Shown here: piece by piece, positions 19,799 to 30,392 of the stretch | Layout: each line of letters opens with the position of its first letter | How positions within the stretch are numbered: the first letter of the stretch is position 1 | Origin: Lachnospiraceae bacterium | GTDB lineage: Bacteria; Bacillota; Clostridia; Lachnospirales; Lachnospiraceae | DNA: 64,000 bases | Direction: 5' to 3' | NCBI GenBank assembly: GCA_021628825.1 | Contig: JAJXRY010000001.1 | Coordinates: 744,001 to 808,000, forward strand | Made by a program: the position numbers and the translations under genes | Notes under the pieces: generated by a model | Told to the model about the DNA's origin: nothing | Seen by the model: only the letters and a program-made list of their open reading frames with translations | The model's database searches: none

Positions 19799-21187
19799 TC
19801 AGAACGTAAACTTATCTGCAAAGTAAGCATCCAGATCTGCGATAGCCACACGTTCCTGCTCCATGGAATCACGGAATCGTACCGTCACACAGTTGTCTGT
19901 TTCGGAATCAAAATCATATGTAATACAGAACGGAGTTCCGATTTCATCCTGTCTGCGATAACGCTTACCAATATTTCCTCTGTCGTCGAATTCACAGTTG
20001 TACTTCCTGGAAAGCTGTTCATAAATCTTCTCCGCACCCTCATTCAGCTTCTTCGAAAGAGGAAGAATACCAATCTTTACAGGGGCAAGTGCCGGATGGA
20101 AATGAAGTACGGTACGCACATCTCCTTCTCCGATCTCCTCCTCATCATAAGCCGCGCAAAGGAATGCCAGTACCACGCGGTCTGCTCCCAGAGAAGGCTC
20201 TACAACATAAGGAACATAACGTTCATTTTTCGTATCGTCAAAATAGCTCATATCCTCACCGGATACATTCTGATGCTGGGTTAAATCATAATCGGTTCTG
20301 TCTGCGATTCCCCATAATTCACCCCAGCCGAACGGGAACAGGAATTCAATATCAGTGGTGCCCTTGGAATAGAAGCAAAGCTCCTCCGGCGCATGATCAC
20401 GAAGTCTCATTTCATCTTCCTTAATTCCTAAGCTTAACAGCCAGTCACGGCAGAACGCTCTCCAGTACTGAAACCATTCAAGATCTGTACCGGGCTCGCA
20501 GAAGAACTCTAATTCCATCTGTTCGAACTCTCTGGTACGGAATGTAAAGTTACCAGGTGTGATCTCGTTACGGAATGATTTACCGATCTGTCCGATACCG
20601 AACGGAATCTTCTTACGGGAGGTTCTCTGTACATTCTTAAAGTTAACGAAAATACCCTGTGCGGTTTCCGGACGAAGGTATACGGTATTCTTCGCATCCT
20701 CGGTTACGCCCTGGAAGGTCTTGAACATCAGGTTAAACTGTCTGATATCGGTAAAGTTATGCTTGCCGCAGGTCGGACATGGAACGTTGTGTTCTTCGAT
20801 GAAATTCTTCATCTCTTCCTGTGAAAAAGCATCAATGGGCTTCTCCAGTGTAATTCCATTCTCCTGCGCAAAGTCCTCGATCAGCTTGTCTGCACGGAAA
20901 CGCTCATGGCATTCCTTACAGTCCATCAGAGGATCGGAGAACCCTCCCAGATGTCCGGAAGCTACCCATGTCTGGGGATTCATTAAGATAGCACAATCCA
21001 CTCCTACGTTGTAGGGATTTTCCATAATGAATTTCTGCCACCATGCTCTCTTCACATTGTTCTTTAATTCCACACCGAGATTGCCGTAATCCCATGTGTT
21101 TGCAAGACCTCCGTAGATCTCGGATCCCGGATATACAAATCCTCTTGCCTTTGCCAATGCTACGATTTTTTCCATTGTCTTTTCCAT
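19799..21187 (-). CDS. glyS: Glycyl-tRNA synthetase, homodimeric type
   Basis: Intact 462-residue class II GlyRS of the eukaryote-like alpha2 type rather than the bacterial GlyQS pair. MEKIVALAKARGFVYPGSEIYGG, the Zn-type Cys pairs MDCKECH and CPTCGK, FRNEITPGNFTFRTREFEQMELEFFCEPGT (class II motif 2) and the C-terminal anticodon-binding domain (PVKIGILPLSKK) support this. It is 8 bases downstream of the lipoprotein gene and is followed by alaS. No T-box leader could fit in the gap upstream. Confidence 0.93.
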   Translation of the reverse strand: MEKTMEKIVALAKARGFVYPGSEIYGGLANTWDYGNLGVELKNNVKRAWWQKFIMENPYNVGVDCAILMNPQTWVASGHLGGFSDPLMDCKECHERFRADKLIEDFAQENGITLEKPIDAFSQEEMKNFIEEHNVPCPTCGKHNFTDIRQFNLMFKTFQGVTEDAKNTVYLRPETAQGIFVNFKNVQRTSRKKIPFGIGQIGKSFRNEITPGNFTFRTREFEQMELEFFCEPGTDLEWFQYWRAFCRDWLLSLGIKEDEMRLRDHAPEELCFYSKGTTDIEFLFPFGWGELWGIADRTDYDLTQHQNVSGEDMSYFDDTKNERYVPYVVEPSLGADRVVLAFLCAAYDEEEIGEGDVRTVLHFHPALAPVKIGILPLSKKLNEGAEKIYEQLSRKYNCEFDDRGNIGKRYRRQDEIGTPFCITYDFDSETDNCVTVRFRDSMEQERVAIADLDAYFADKFTF

Positions 21188-21195
21188 TGTTCCAT

Positions 21196-21843
21196 CTACC
21201 TCTCGTTATTTTTTTCTTTAAATATTACACAAATTTCCTTGGAAATCTGATTATTTTCATCGCTCTGTACACGGAATGCTTTCGCATGATCCGCAACCTC
21301 CACACCATCCGAAGCATAAAGAATCTTGTAGTTCATCACTACGGTCTGCGTGGTATCCGTAATCAGTACCAGAACCCCATCTGTATTAAAAAGCTCTGCC
21401 ATGCCCATGGTCTTGGACGGATCGGAAACTGCTGTATAGACCTTATTAAGGTCAAAGCCTGACAGCCTCGCCTGTGCCGGGGTTCCGATAAAAAACGTTT
21501 CCCGGTTAAAGGCTGCATAGTCCTCTGCACTCCGGTATTTCATCTCCACATCCGTAACACCGTCATCCACCTGGACCTTCGATACCGTAATGGCTTCATT
21601 TCCCATTCCGGAGTTGTAAGAGGCCACGGCCTTCAACACCTCATCCTGCAATTCCTGCTGGCTGTAATAATCCTGGTCAAACGGCTCGCGGATCGTATCC
21701 GTTACTGTTCCGTCTTTAGAAACCGCAATCACGGATCCTTCTGCTCCTTTAGTGTTTCCACATGCCGTCATTCCGGCCAACACAAAAGCAGCACACAGAA
21801 CGCCCGCTAAAAAGCGCTTCACACATTGCTCATTTTTCCTCAT
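21196..21843 (-). CDS. Lipoprotein of unknown function
   Basis: Intact 215-residue protein with a lipoprotein signal peptide (LAGMTAC, Cys about residue 28). The mature part is a mixed alpha/beta sequence, acidic, with VEMKYRSAEDYAAFNRETFFIGTPAQA and a C-terminal MNYKILYASDGVEVADHAK stretch. I do not recognise a named domain. It lies between recO and glyS, co-directional, spacing 38 and 8 bases. Confidence 0.7.
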   Translation of the reverse strand: MRKNEQCVKRFLAGVLCAAFVLAGMTACGNTKGAEGSVIAVSKDGTVTDTIREPFDQDYYSQQELQDEVLKAVASYNSGMGNEAITVSKVQVDDGVTDVEMKYRSAEDYAAFNRETFFIGTPAQARLSGFDLNKVYTAVSDPSKTMGMAELFNTDGVLVLITDTTQTVVMNYKILYASDGVEVADHAKAFRVQSDENNQISKEICVIFKEKNNER

Positions 21844-21881
21844 AAAAATCCTCTTCTCCTCTTCCGGAAGAATTTACCCAA

Positions 21882-22541
21882 TCAATTATATATGAGTCCC
21901 TCAAGGATTTCAAGGCTTTTTCATTTTTTTCGATCCACAAATCTTCTCTGATAAATCCCTGCAATTTCCTCAAGCTCCTGTAAAACCTCATCTGAAACCT
22001 TAAATGAATACAGCTTCTCCACGCTGCTGTCTGCGATATACTGCAAGGCATACCGGGTAGACTCTTCATAGTCCTTGTTTTTCGGGAGTCCCGGATACTC
22101 GCCGTTTAACACAACTGCCTTGATTTCAAATATGTACCTCACCAGCCTGTTGTCATAAGCTGCGTGCAGCAGTGCCCGGAGCGATTGGTAAAGAAGCAGA
22201 AGCATCTCCCTTTCGTCGTTATTTTCTCTGGTATAGTAATCCATCAGCTCTAAAAAGTACATGCCGTAACAGGCTTCCTCAAAGTGCATACGCATATCTT
22301 CAAAATAATTCCTGATTACTGCCTCACTTAAGGAATAGGAATTCCTTCCCTCATATAAGATAAATTCACCAAAGCAGAATGGATTTGTAGCCGCCATCAG
22401 CCGGCTTCCCTGCTTGCGCGCCCCTCTGGCGAACGCTGAAATTTTGCCTCTTTCTTTTGTTAACAGAACCACTCTTCTATCCGTCTCTCCTACAGGTGAT
22501 ACCTCGAGCACCATCCCTGTAACCCTGACCGGTTCCTGCAT
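21882..22541 (-). CDS. recO: DNA repair protein RecO, frame disturbed at the C-terminus
   Basis: Recombination mediator that helps RecA load on SSB-coated DNA through RecFOR. About 219 residues. The OB-fold N-terminus VRVTGMVLEVSPVGETDRRVVLLTKERGKISAFARGAR is characteristic, followed by the helical domain (EACYGMYFLELMDYYTREN). The start at 22541 is chosen because AAGGAG lies about 9 bases upstream and the product then begins as in the family. Near 21920 two A-runs (A7, A5) appear overlong; corrected, the protein ends KSLEILEGLIYN at 21882. As given, it stops about 13 codons early. It overlaps the YqzL-like frame. Confidence 0.85.
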
Positions 22542-22662
22542 GAGTTTCAGCTCCTTCTTTCTGCTGTTTTCCGGCATCCGCGAAAGCTTCCTTCCGGTAG
22601 GCCAGATAATCTTCTATCTTTCCTGTGCTTAAAAACTGATCCCAGTAATTTACGTTTTTCAT
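22477..22662 (-). CDS. YqzL-like small protein overlapping recO
   Basis: Small frame of 61 codons starting MKNVNYWDQFLSTGKIEDYLAYR, which resembles YqzL-type proteins (YWDxFxxTGxIxDYL) encoded directly upstream of recO in Firmicutes. The last 40 residues overlap the recO start in another frame and have no family character. An A-rich stretch near 22565 could hide an indel that would end it earlier. Function unknown. Confidence 0.55.
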   Translation of the reverse strand: MKNVNYWDQFLSTGKIEDYLAYRKEAFADAGKQQKEGAETHAGTGQGYRDGARGITCRRDG

Positions 22663-22687
22663 CCTGTGCCCCCTAAATTGTCTTCTG

Positions 22688-22830
22688 GTAACTATTCAGA
22701 GCCATGCAAAATTGCTTTCTGTGAATGCTTGCATTCAAACAGAAAAGCAATTTTATATGGCGAAGTAACTACATGAGTAAAACTCGAGCTGTGAAACAGC
22801 GGTTTTACGAATGGAGTTCTGAATAGTTAC
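22688..22830. repeat. GTAAC inverted-repeat element, copy with 7-bp target duplication
   Basis: Ends GTAACTATTCAGA and TCTGAATAGTTAC are a perfect 13-bp inverted repeat. The direct repeat GTCTTCT flanks it at 22680-22686 and 22831-22837, with one extra G beside the left end. The interior is in the opposite orientation to the 30216 and 62113 copies. It holds the CCGCTG/CAGC hairpin and a long stem made of AAATTGCTTTCTGTGAATGC and its near complement. It lies between the YqzL-like gene and era. Confidence 0.85.
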
Positions 22831-22865
22831 GTCTTCTATAATTAGGGTTTACAGTTTGAAGTTTT

Positions 22866-23782
22866 CTATTCGTTATCTTTCGGATTATATCCGTAATTTT
22901 TGAGAAGCAGATCGCTGTCTCGCCAGTCCCTGCGAACCTTTACCCAAAGCTGCAGATTTACTTTTTCTTCCAGCATCTCTTCGATATCCCGACGGGCAGA
23001 CTGCCCGATCTTACGAAAGCATTGTTCCCTGCTTCCCGATGATAATTCCCTTGTGGGATTCCCTCTCACAGATAATGGTGGCTTCGATATCCACAATCGT
23101 TCCCTTTACTGCTCTTACGCCACTTCATCTTTTCGATGGTTACAGCAATTCCGTGCGGAATTTCTTCATCGAGGCACCGTAATGCCTTTTCACGGATAAG
23201 CTCTGCCACTATCTGACGCTGTGGCTGGTCAGTGATCGTATCCTCATCATAAAAGGCAGGTCCGTACGGCAGATATTTCATAATGCACTTAATAAGTTCT
23301 TCCGTATTTTCCTGTTTCAGGGCAGATACCGGAACGATCTCCTGAAAGTCCATCTCCTTCCGGTAGGTATCAATAAAGCCAAACAATTCCTCTTTTTTCA
23401 CTGTATCGATCTTATTGATAACAAGGATGACCGGTGTTTTAATTCCTTTAAGCTGTTCAATGATATGCTTTTCTCCAGCCCCGATATAATTCGTCGGTTC
23501 CACAAGCCAGAGCACAACATCCACATCCCTTAAGGAACGTGTTGCAATGTTTACCATATAATCACCAAGCTTGTTCTTGGCCTTATGGATTCCCGGCGTG
23601 TCCACAAAAACGATCTGTCCTTCCTGCGAGGTATACACCGTCTGGATCCGGTTTCTGGTGGTCTGCGGCTTGCTTGAGGTGATCGCGATTTTCTGTCCAA
23701 TCAGACAGTTCATCAATGTGGATTTTCCAACATTTGGTCTTCCGATCAGCGTGGCAAATCCGGACTTGTAATTCTCCTTCAT
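22866..23782 (-). CDS. era: GTPase Era, frameshifted
   Basis: Essential 16S rRNA-processing/30S assembly GTPase, about 305 residues. GTPase motifs: GRPNVGKS (G1, about residue 14), DTPG (G3), NKID (G4), SAL (G5). The C-terminal KH domain contains IIGKQG. Two single-base indels, near 23116 (GTIVDIEATI) and 23030 (extra T before RKIGQSARRDIEEM), split it. The stop is at 22866. It starts 3 bases after the DUF4349 gene ends, so the two are cotranscribed. Confidence 0.92.
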
Positions 23783-23785
23783 GAG

Positions 23786-24866
23786 CTACTCCTTCTTTTC
23801 CTTTCCCTGGCTGTTTTCTGAATCTACTGTATCTGCTTTCTGTACTTTTTCTTTATCCATATTCTTAAGATGCGCTTCATAGGCAGCCTGGCGTTCCCGT
23901 TCGTTGATCTGCTGCTTTAAGGCTCTTTTTCTCGCTGCTCTTCTTTGATTTTTTTGGACGATCAGACGGATAAGTAGGATGAACACAACGATAATCACTG
24001 CCCAGACAACAAGGTATGGAAGAGCAATGACAAATGAAACGCAAAAATCAAGAAAGCCGTTTCCAATTCCCTTAAGGCTGTTTACAAATCCACCTGCCAT
24101 TCTCTGAAGGCGTGTCTGCTCCTCAGTCTGGGTATAAGTCTTCACTTCGTCAATATATAGATAAACAGTACTGTAGGATACCTGATTGTCAAAGGTACGA
24201 AGCTGGGATTCCATACTTTCGATCTGATAACGCACATCAGAAAGCCGGCTCTCGATCGTGATGATATCGTCAATGGTTTCTGCCTGCTCGAGAAGCTCCA
24301 ATAACCGCTGCTGTTCGGTCTGCAGCGCCTCCCTTATGGCTCTGCATATCCACATACTGCAGGGTAACATCCGTCACGCTCTCATTTTTGCTGATTACAT
24401 TTGAAGCTTCAGAAACAAGGGACAGAAATTCGTTCAGCCTCTCTGCCGGAATCCGGGCCGTAATATTTGCAGTACGAAGATTGCCGGCAGCTTTGTAAGT
24501 GCTTCCGTTATAGACATTGCTGGTCTCAATATACCCGCCAAGCGCTTCGATCCTTTTTTCCACATTTGCAAGCAATGTGTCAAATTCTTCGGTCTCTACA
24601 GACATATCCACGTTTTTAATCAGCTTACGGCTGGTATCCTGTACCTTTTCTACGTTTTCTGTCGAACCGGTAGTGCTGTCATATTCTTCGCTTGCAGCTT
24701 CCTCATAATAGCTGTTATCATAGCTGTACATATCATCGCTAAGATAAGCCGAATCTGCCACTGCAGCTTCCGTTGCCGCTCCCTTTGAAGAAGCTCCGCA
24801 GCCGGTTAATCCAAGAGCCATAAGTCCTGCCAAAGTGATATAACGCCATGTTATTCTTTTTCTCAT
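23786..24866 (-). CDS. DUF4349 lipoprotein, frameshifted
   Basis: About 359 residues. Lipoprotein signal with LTGC (Cys about 22), an acidic Ser/Tyr-rich linker, then the DUF4349 domain (RKLIKNVDMSVETEEFD, IEALGGYIETSN, ITARIPAERLNEF) with a coiled coil (QQRLLELLEQAETIDDIITIESRL), a transmembrane helix (VVWAVIIVVFILLIRLIV) and a basic cytoplasmic tail. Function of the family is unknown. The start at 24866 fits GGAGG about 9 bases upstream; the ATG at 24875 sits on top of it. The frame breaks near 24335. It is the first gene before era. Confidence 0.78.
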
Positions 24867-25005
24867 CCTTTTCATTCCTCCCTTGTTTCTGACAAATAAT
24901 CCCCACATATTGTTACTGCCTGCCCGTACCTTGTTCCACCATCAAGCCTGCTGCTGACAGCCAGCTTCTCCGTATACATGTTAAGTAATGCTTCGGAGCT
25001 GTTTC

Positions 25006-27955
25006 TCAAGACCGGAATAACTGTTCCATGTTCATAAACAGCTCTTTGCTTTCCTTTAATTTGTTTCCGTTTCCGACCACGCAGATATAATCCTGCCTCA
25101 TAAAGGCTGCGACCTGTCTGCCAAGTCCCTGAATAATTTCCGGTGTAACCGCAAGCAGTTCATCCCGCTCCTTCTGCAACCGTTCCATGGAAAGTCCGGT
25201 CATGTAACCGCCCAGGGAATAAATGCCCTTCACGGCCGGAGTCATCGGTGTATCAAGCTCACTGACTGCCCCGATGATAAACTGGGTCACTTCCCTCTCA
25301 TCGAGCCTGCAGCCAGTAATATAATCTGCCGCCTGCTCATAGGTCCTGATTGTTTTTTCAAGGTTCGGATCACGATAGGAAACAAAGTATGCATCTCCGT
25401 TCCTGCCAAAGCTGCACATACATCCATACGCTCCACCAACCACACGGACCTGATTCCAGAGATAATCATATCCCATCATTACCTTAAGTACCCTTAAGGC
25501 ACCTGTATAAGGAAGTCCCTCCCTGATAAAGTTGCCGGCACGGCATACATACTGAACCTGTCCGGCGGTTAAAAAGCCTTCATTCTTCTTTTCAGTAACC
25601 GGCTCATAGGTTTCCTTAGCGATCTCTCCGGTATAAAGCTTCTTACGGAGACGGTCTACGGATTCCTCGATTCCCGCATATCCCTCTTCCGGTGCGGTAT
25701 AATCCAGCAGCAGATTTTCCGGCCGGAAAAGATATTGACAGAGTTCCTTCAGATTTGCAACAAGCTCTTCCTTATGATCTTCAAAATTCTTTGTAAGCTC
25801 CTCAAGCAGGCGATATTGTGGAATACCATTTACCTGTTCGGTAACTGCTGCAGACTTTGAGAAGTATGACATCGCACGGATTGCTGCCAGACTGTGTCCT
25901 GCACTCTGCATGGTGGCCTGCATATCGGATTTATACTCCGCAAGAATTTCATACAGGCGCTTCGTATCCGTGAAATCCGCATGGATCAGGATTTCTTCCA
26001 AAAGTTCTACTGCCTTATCCTTCTGATCAAACAGGAACTTCGTCCGTGCTTCAAAGGTTGGCTTAACCTTCGTCATATCTTTGGCATTGGTATACACATT
26101 AAATACCATTTTCGTTCCACCGGTATGGATCCGGATTTCATTATACAGATCACTGTAGGAATAATGCTCCGTGTCTACCATCAAGGTGAAAATACTCTTT
26201 AAAATTCCAATATAAGGGAACAGTCTTGCCGGCACATGGGAAGCATCAAATACAAGATTCAGGTAACCGATTCCGTTCGTAAAAATATTATGATATAAAA
26301 CCGGAGCTTCCTTGCTGCCACGCTCCTCATTGACATAAGCCGCTGCTTCCTTCTTCATATCTTCTCTCTTAAGAAGCGGAATCTTTGCAAGATCCTCCTT
26401 CGTGCTTGGCTCCTGCTGATAAGCATGGAGCGCTTTTGTTGCATCTACAACCGCCTGCTTTTTCTTCCTCCGTCATCCGGTCCTTTATTGCTGCCAGACG
26501 ATCGGCAAGTTCCTCTTCCTTCTTCCCTGTAAGTCCGGGAACCGGTTCTACGACAACCACTGCTTTATGCCGGTTATCAATAAAATATTTCTGTACCAGA
26601 TCTTCATAGTAAGAGGTCTCAATCTTTTCTTTTTAAAACTGCAAGCGTATCATTGGCTTCAATGTGGATAAACGGCTTCTCTTTGTCATAAAGCCAGCTG
26701 TCGAGTGCCTGCAGGCCAAGCATCAGTCCTCTTGGATAGGAGCCAAAAATCTGCTTCACGGTAACGGAATTCAAATTCATTTAAAGTTGCAAGAAGCGCT
26801 TTCCTGTCAATCCCATGCTTCACAATTTTTCTGCAGTTCTTCTTCGATAATGGAAACAAACTGTTCCTGCTGTGCGGAGGAAGCATTCTTTGCGGTAATG
26901 GAAAAGTACGGCTGTGCAATGCCGGTTTCGGAATAGCTGTAAACCTCATCCCCGATTCCCGCATCCACAAGAGCCTGCTTTACCGGTGACCCCGGATCTG
27001 AACAGAGCACATGAACCAGCACGTCCATCGCAATATACAGTTCCCGGTCGAGACTGCTTCCCATTGCAATATTATAAGTAAGATAGGTTTCATTTTTCTG
27101 CGATATCATCCTCCATCACGGAGTATTCACGCTTCACGCAGCGTTTTTTTGTCAAACGGCTTCTGTAACGGAATCGCAGAATCAACTTCCAACGTCTCAT
27201 AAGAGGACAGATACTTTTTCATCCAGAAACGTAAGGTATTCTTCCGGATCCAGATTTCCATACAGATAAATCAGGCTGTTCGAAGGATGATAATATTTTC
27301 CATGAAACTTTAAAAATTCCTCATAGGTAAGTTCCGGAATGACCTCCGGATCTCCTCCGGATTCCAGTCCATACGTGGTATCCGGATATAATCCGTTCAT
27401 TACCTCACGGGAAACCACATCATCCGGAGAGGAAAAAGCTCCCTTCATTTCGTTATAAACTACACCATTGATGGTAAGCGGTGCATCAGTATCCTCCATC
27501 TCATAATGCCAGCCTTCCTGTCGGAAAATCTTCTCTTCCTTATAAATATTCGGATAGAACACTGCATCCAGATAGACATGCACCAGATTCTTAAAGTCCT
27601 TATCATTGCAGCTTGCCACCGGGTAAACCGTCTTATCCGGATAGGTCATCGCATTTAAGAAGGTGTTTAAGGAACCCTTCGCCAGTTCAATAAACGGATC
27701 CTTCACCGGAAATTCCCTGGATCCGCATAATACCGAATGCTCTAAGATGTGCGCTACCCCCGTACTGTCCTTAGGCGGTGTACGGAAGCCGATATAAAAC
27801 ACCTTATTTTCATCATCATTTAAAAGCAGTGTTATATACGCCCCGCTCTTCCTGTGTTTTAACAGATAACCGTCCGAGTTCAGATCCCCGATATGGCGTT
27901 CTTCTATTACCTCATATTTATCAAGTCCCTTTAAGCTTTTCATCGTTTCTTTCAT
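25006..27955 (-). CDS. M16C zinc metalloprotease (presequence-protease/Cym1-like), several frameshifts
   Basis: Large peptidase of about 980 residues. The inverted Zn motif HILEH (in TGVAHILEHSVLCGS, residues about 70-75) and downstream YNEMKGAFSSP mark the catalytic N-terminal M16 domain; the second half contains the M16C-associated helical domain and an inactive C-terminal M16 repeat. It presumably degrades peptides in the cytosol; the substrate is unknown. Frame breaks near 27220, 27105, 26815, 26750, 26630 and 26460, all at homopolymers, leave recognisable family sequence throughout. No signal peptide. Confidence 0.85.
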
Positions 27956-27992
27956 TCCCTCCGTTTTCTTTCCAATACTTACAACTTTATTT

Positions 27993-28432
27993 TTAGATGG
28001 AAAATGTCATTAAGCCAAGCTTCGATAACTCAATCTCTTCAATCATCAGCCCGGCTGCTTTTTTTCTGGCAAGGTTCATCTGTGCCAGCTCCTCTACCGT
28101 CCAGATTTCTTCCTTATAAACAATCTTTTTCTTTTCCTGTCATCGTTTTTCTTTACGGTCTGGGTACGTACCTTTGCCCGTGCCTTCAGCTGCCTGTAGG
28201 TTTCATATACAAAGGTTCCCTTTTCCATATAATAAAATTCACTTTCAAGCGTTGTCTCCGGAGCAGCTTCCTTTAGCAGATACTGGGAAATAACCGCCTG
28301 AAACTTAAACGGCACCCTCTCGTCCTGCAGAAGCTCCTCATAGGTATATTTTACCCCAAGCGATACCGTCCGGGTATCCTGCAGTACATATTTAAAATCC
28401 TGATATTCTGAAGTTCCTTCAAAAAATTTCAT
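27993..28432 (-). CDS. Unknown protein, frameshifted
   Basis: About 146 residues, starting MKFFEGTSEYQDFKYVLQDTR, mostly charged, no signal peptide or membrane segment. An indel near 28135 splits it; the corrected frame ends with WTVEELAQMNLARKKAAGLMIEEIELSK and a stop at 27993. I do not recognise a domain. It is 40 bases after the sigma-like gene and co-directional, so it may act with it. Confidence 0.5.
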
Positions 28433-28472
28433 TCTCGTTTATTCTCCCAGCTTTCTTGTGCATACCAGCCTA

Positions 28473-29123
28473 TTACTTAGCCGAATCTTCGCCCGTATCT
28501 GTATCGGTCTGCAAAGAATCATTATAGTATTCTTCTTTTTCTCCTGATCGATGGCTTTCTTCACAATATCCTTCTCGGTCAGATCCTCCTGAATCAGTTC
28601 TTCCATAGCATCCATCACCATCTTCATCAGCATCCCCTCTGCCTCTTTGGCATGTTCAAGACACCCTAACATAGTAACCCCCTGTGCAAGAGCCAGATTC
28701 CCTTCTCCAACCAGATCCTCAATATAAACACCCTGTCCGGTATAAAGCTTCGATATTTCAATAACCTGCGGCAGATAAATTTCAATAAAGGCGCTTCTTT
28801 GCATCCGTTTCTCCTGCCATGGCACTTAACAGAATGGCCTCCCGCTGTCCATCGGTTACCGACTCCATTGCAGCCAGTTCTTCTTCATACATCTTAAGAT
28901 AATCGACCTCATCCTCTGACAGGTATTCATCCAGATCCACCGGCTCATCAATGCCGATTTTATGCTTCGTCAGATAGTCATACACCATCTGGAACTGGTC
29001 TTCCTGAAATTCCAGTTCTGCAAATGCCTCTGCAACCTGCTTCTTTGTCACATAATTGCCCTGTTCTTTAGCAAGTTTCCGGATTTCTCCGAGCTTTTGT
29101 GCAAAAAGTATTTCTTTATTCAT
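28473..29123 (-). CDS. Truncated sigma-70-like protein (region 1.1 plus partial region 2), frameshifted
   Basis: About 216 residues. The first 70 residues (FAQKLGEIRKLAKEQGNYVTKKQVAEAF..., then FDEPVDLDEYL-like acidic segment) resemble sigma-70 region 1.1. The middle (LPQVIEISKLYTGQGVYIEDLVGEGNLALAQGV) closely follows sigma region 2.1/2.2, which normally binds core RNA polymerase. Regions 2.4, 3 and 4, needed for promoter recognition, are absent. It could bind polymerase or its inhibitor without directing promoter choice (inference). Indels near 28795 and 28530. Start at 29123 behind AAGGA. Confidence 0.65.
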
Positions 29124-29175
29124 ATCAGTCCTTCTTTCCAAAACTTAGAATATCCTAACTGTTCTGCCAGATATC

Positions 29176-30079
29176 TTATTGTACATGCGTATGGGTAAAC
29201 AGATGATCCTGACAATATTCATAATTTCCGTTACACTTCGAGCAGAAGCGGAACTCCAGCTCCGGATTCGTCTCATCCGTTCTTCCACAGACAGCACATT
29301 TATGCCTGGTGATACTGCCACTCTTCTTCGCCTCATGACGAAATGACTGTTGTTTTGCAGCCTGCTGTCTCGTAATCCGGATTGGTCCCCTGCGTACCTT
29401 TCTGCGGCTGGTAAAGAAAAACACCACAAAATTAAGAAGAGACGCTGTAATCACGAAACGGATGCCGAGGTTATAGTAAAACAGAGCCGAGCTCGTTCCA
29501 TAACCGACAATGAACTGGTAAACCAGCATCGCCCCGTAAATAATACCAAGAAACTTCACCTTGATCGGCAGGATAAAAAACAACAATACTTCATAATCCG
29601 GGAAGGTTGCCGCATAAGCTAAAAAAAGATGGACATATTGACATAGTAGGTGCTGAACATCGTCGGGTAGGTAATATAACCATTTACCGTTGTCCATAAT
29701 CCAAGGCTCTGTACCCCAAGCAGGGAACTTACTCCATACAGGATAAAAGCTCCAACTGCCGTAAAAAGAATACCGGAAAAAATATAGACATTATACCGGT
29801 AGGTTCCCCAGGTACGCTCTAAGCTCGTGCCGATCGAATAGTAAAAAAATAAAGCATGAGCAGTGTCCAGAAGTCAAAGCTGTCCGGCGGAACAATCAGC
29901 CATGTCAAAAAGTCTCCAGATCTGGAAATGGTGAATGATTTCATACGGATTCAAATATAAATAGGTAAAAAGCCCGGATTGATCCATTTCATGAGATAAC
30001 CGCATGCATAACACATGATGAGGATCAACGACAGATTCTTAATTGCATATTTACCGAATTTCTTTTCAAAATTACTCAT
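29176..30079 (-). CDS. Rhomboid-like membrane protein with C-terminal zinc ribbon, frameshifted
   Basis: About 300 residues. Six hydrophobic segments arranged as in rhomboid/derlin proteins, with FYSIGTSLERTWGTYRYNVYIFSG like the rhomboid L1 loop. The GxSG active-site motif is not seen, so it is probably not a protease. The C-terminus is basic, then a zinc ribbon: CAVCGRT ... CSKCNGNYEYC. The first 130 residues lie in other frames (breaks near 29962, 29912, 29850, 29640), reconstructed from 29640-30079. Own promoter at 30114-30142. Function unknown. Confidence 0.6.
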
Positions 30080-30113
30080 TCTTCTACGCCTTTCAAAAAC
30101 TATTAGTCCATTT

Positions 30114-30142
30114 ATTCTATCATTCCGGCTTCAAAATGTAAA
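30114..30142 (-). promoter_or_regulatory. Promoter of the rhomboid-like gene
   Basis: Minus strand TTTACA (30137-30142), 17-base spacer, TAGAAT (30114-30119), about 35 bases upstream of the start codon. Confidence 0.6.
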
Positions 30143-30155
30143 CGCAAATGTTCCG

Positions 30156-30184
30156 TTGCTTTTTGCCGATTCGTGTCGTATAAT
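30156..30184 (+). promoter_or_regulatory. Promoter of the activase-like gene
   Basis: TTGCTT (30156-30161), 17-base spacer, TATAAT (30179-30184). The start codon is about 200 bases further, so transcripts would carry the repeat element at 30216-30365 in their leader. Confidence 0.65.
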
Positions 30185-30215
30185 CACATGGTGACTACAC
30201 AGAAATTAAAGTAAA

Positions 30216-30365
30216 GTAACTATTCAGAACCACATTCGTAAAACCGCTGTTTCACAGCGTAGTTTACTCATGTGGTTACTTCGCCATATAAATCATGTCA
30301 AATGTCCATATGAATGCAGGCATTCTATGTCCAATTGCCATAATTTGCATGGCTCCGATAGTTAC
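30216..30365. repeat. GTAAC inverted-repeat element in the activase leader
   Basis: A 150-base element with ends GTAACTATTCAGA and a diverged GATAGTTAC. The interior matches the copy at 62113-62267 almost throughout: CCGCTG/CAGCG hairpin, CATGTGGTTACTTCGCCATATAAAT-type middle, GAATGCAGGCATTC hairpin, ATAATTTGCATGGCTC. No clear target duplication is left. It lies between the promoter and start codon of the activase-like gene. Confidence 0.8.
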
Positions 30366-30392
30366 AAATAAGGAAATGAAAGGCGGTAAAAT

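Larger units (their letters stand above)
30080..30392. other. Divergent promoter region carrying a repeat element
   Basis: These 313 bases hold no gene. They contain back-to-back sigma-A promoters for the flanking genes (30114-30142 leftward, 30156-30184 rightward) and one copy of the palindromic element (30216-30365), which falls within the rightward leader. Confidence 0.7.
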
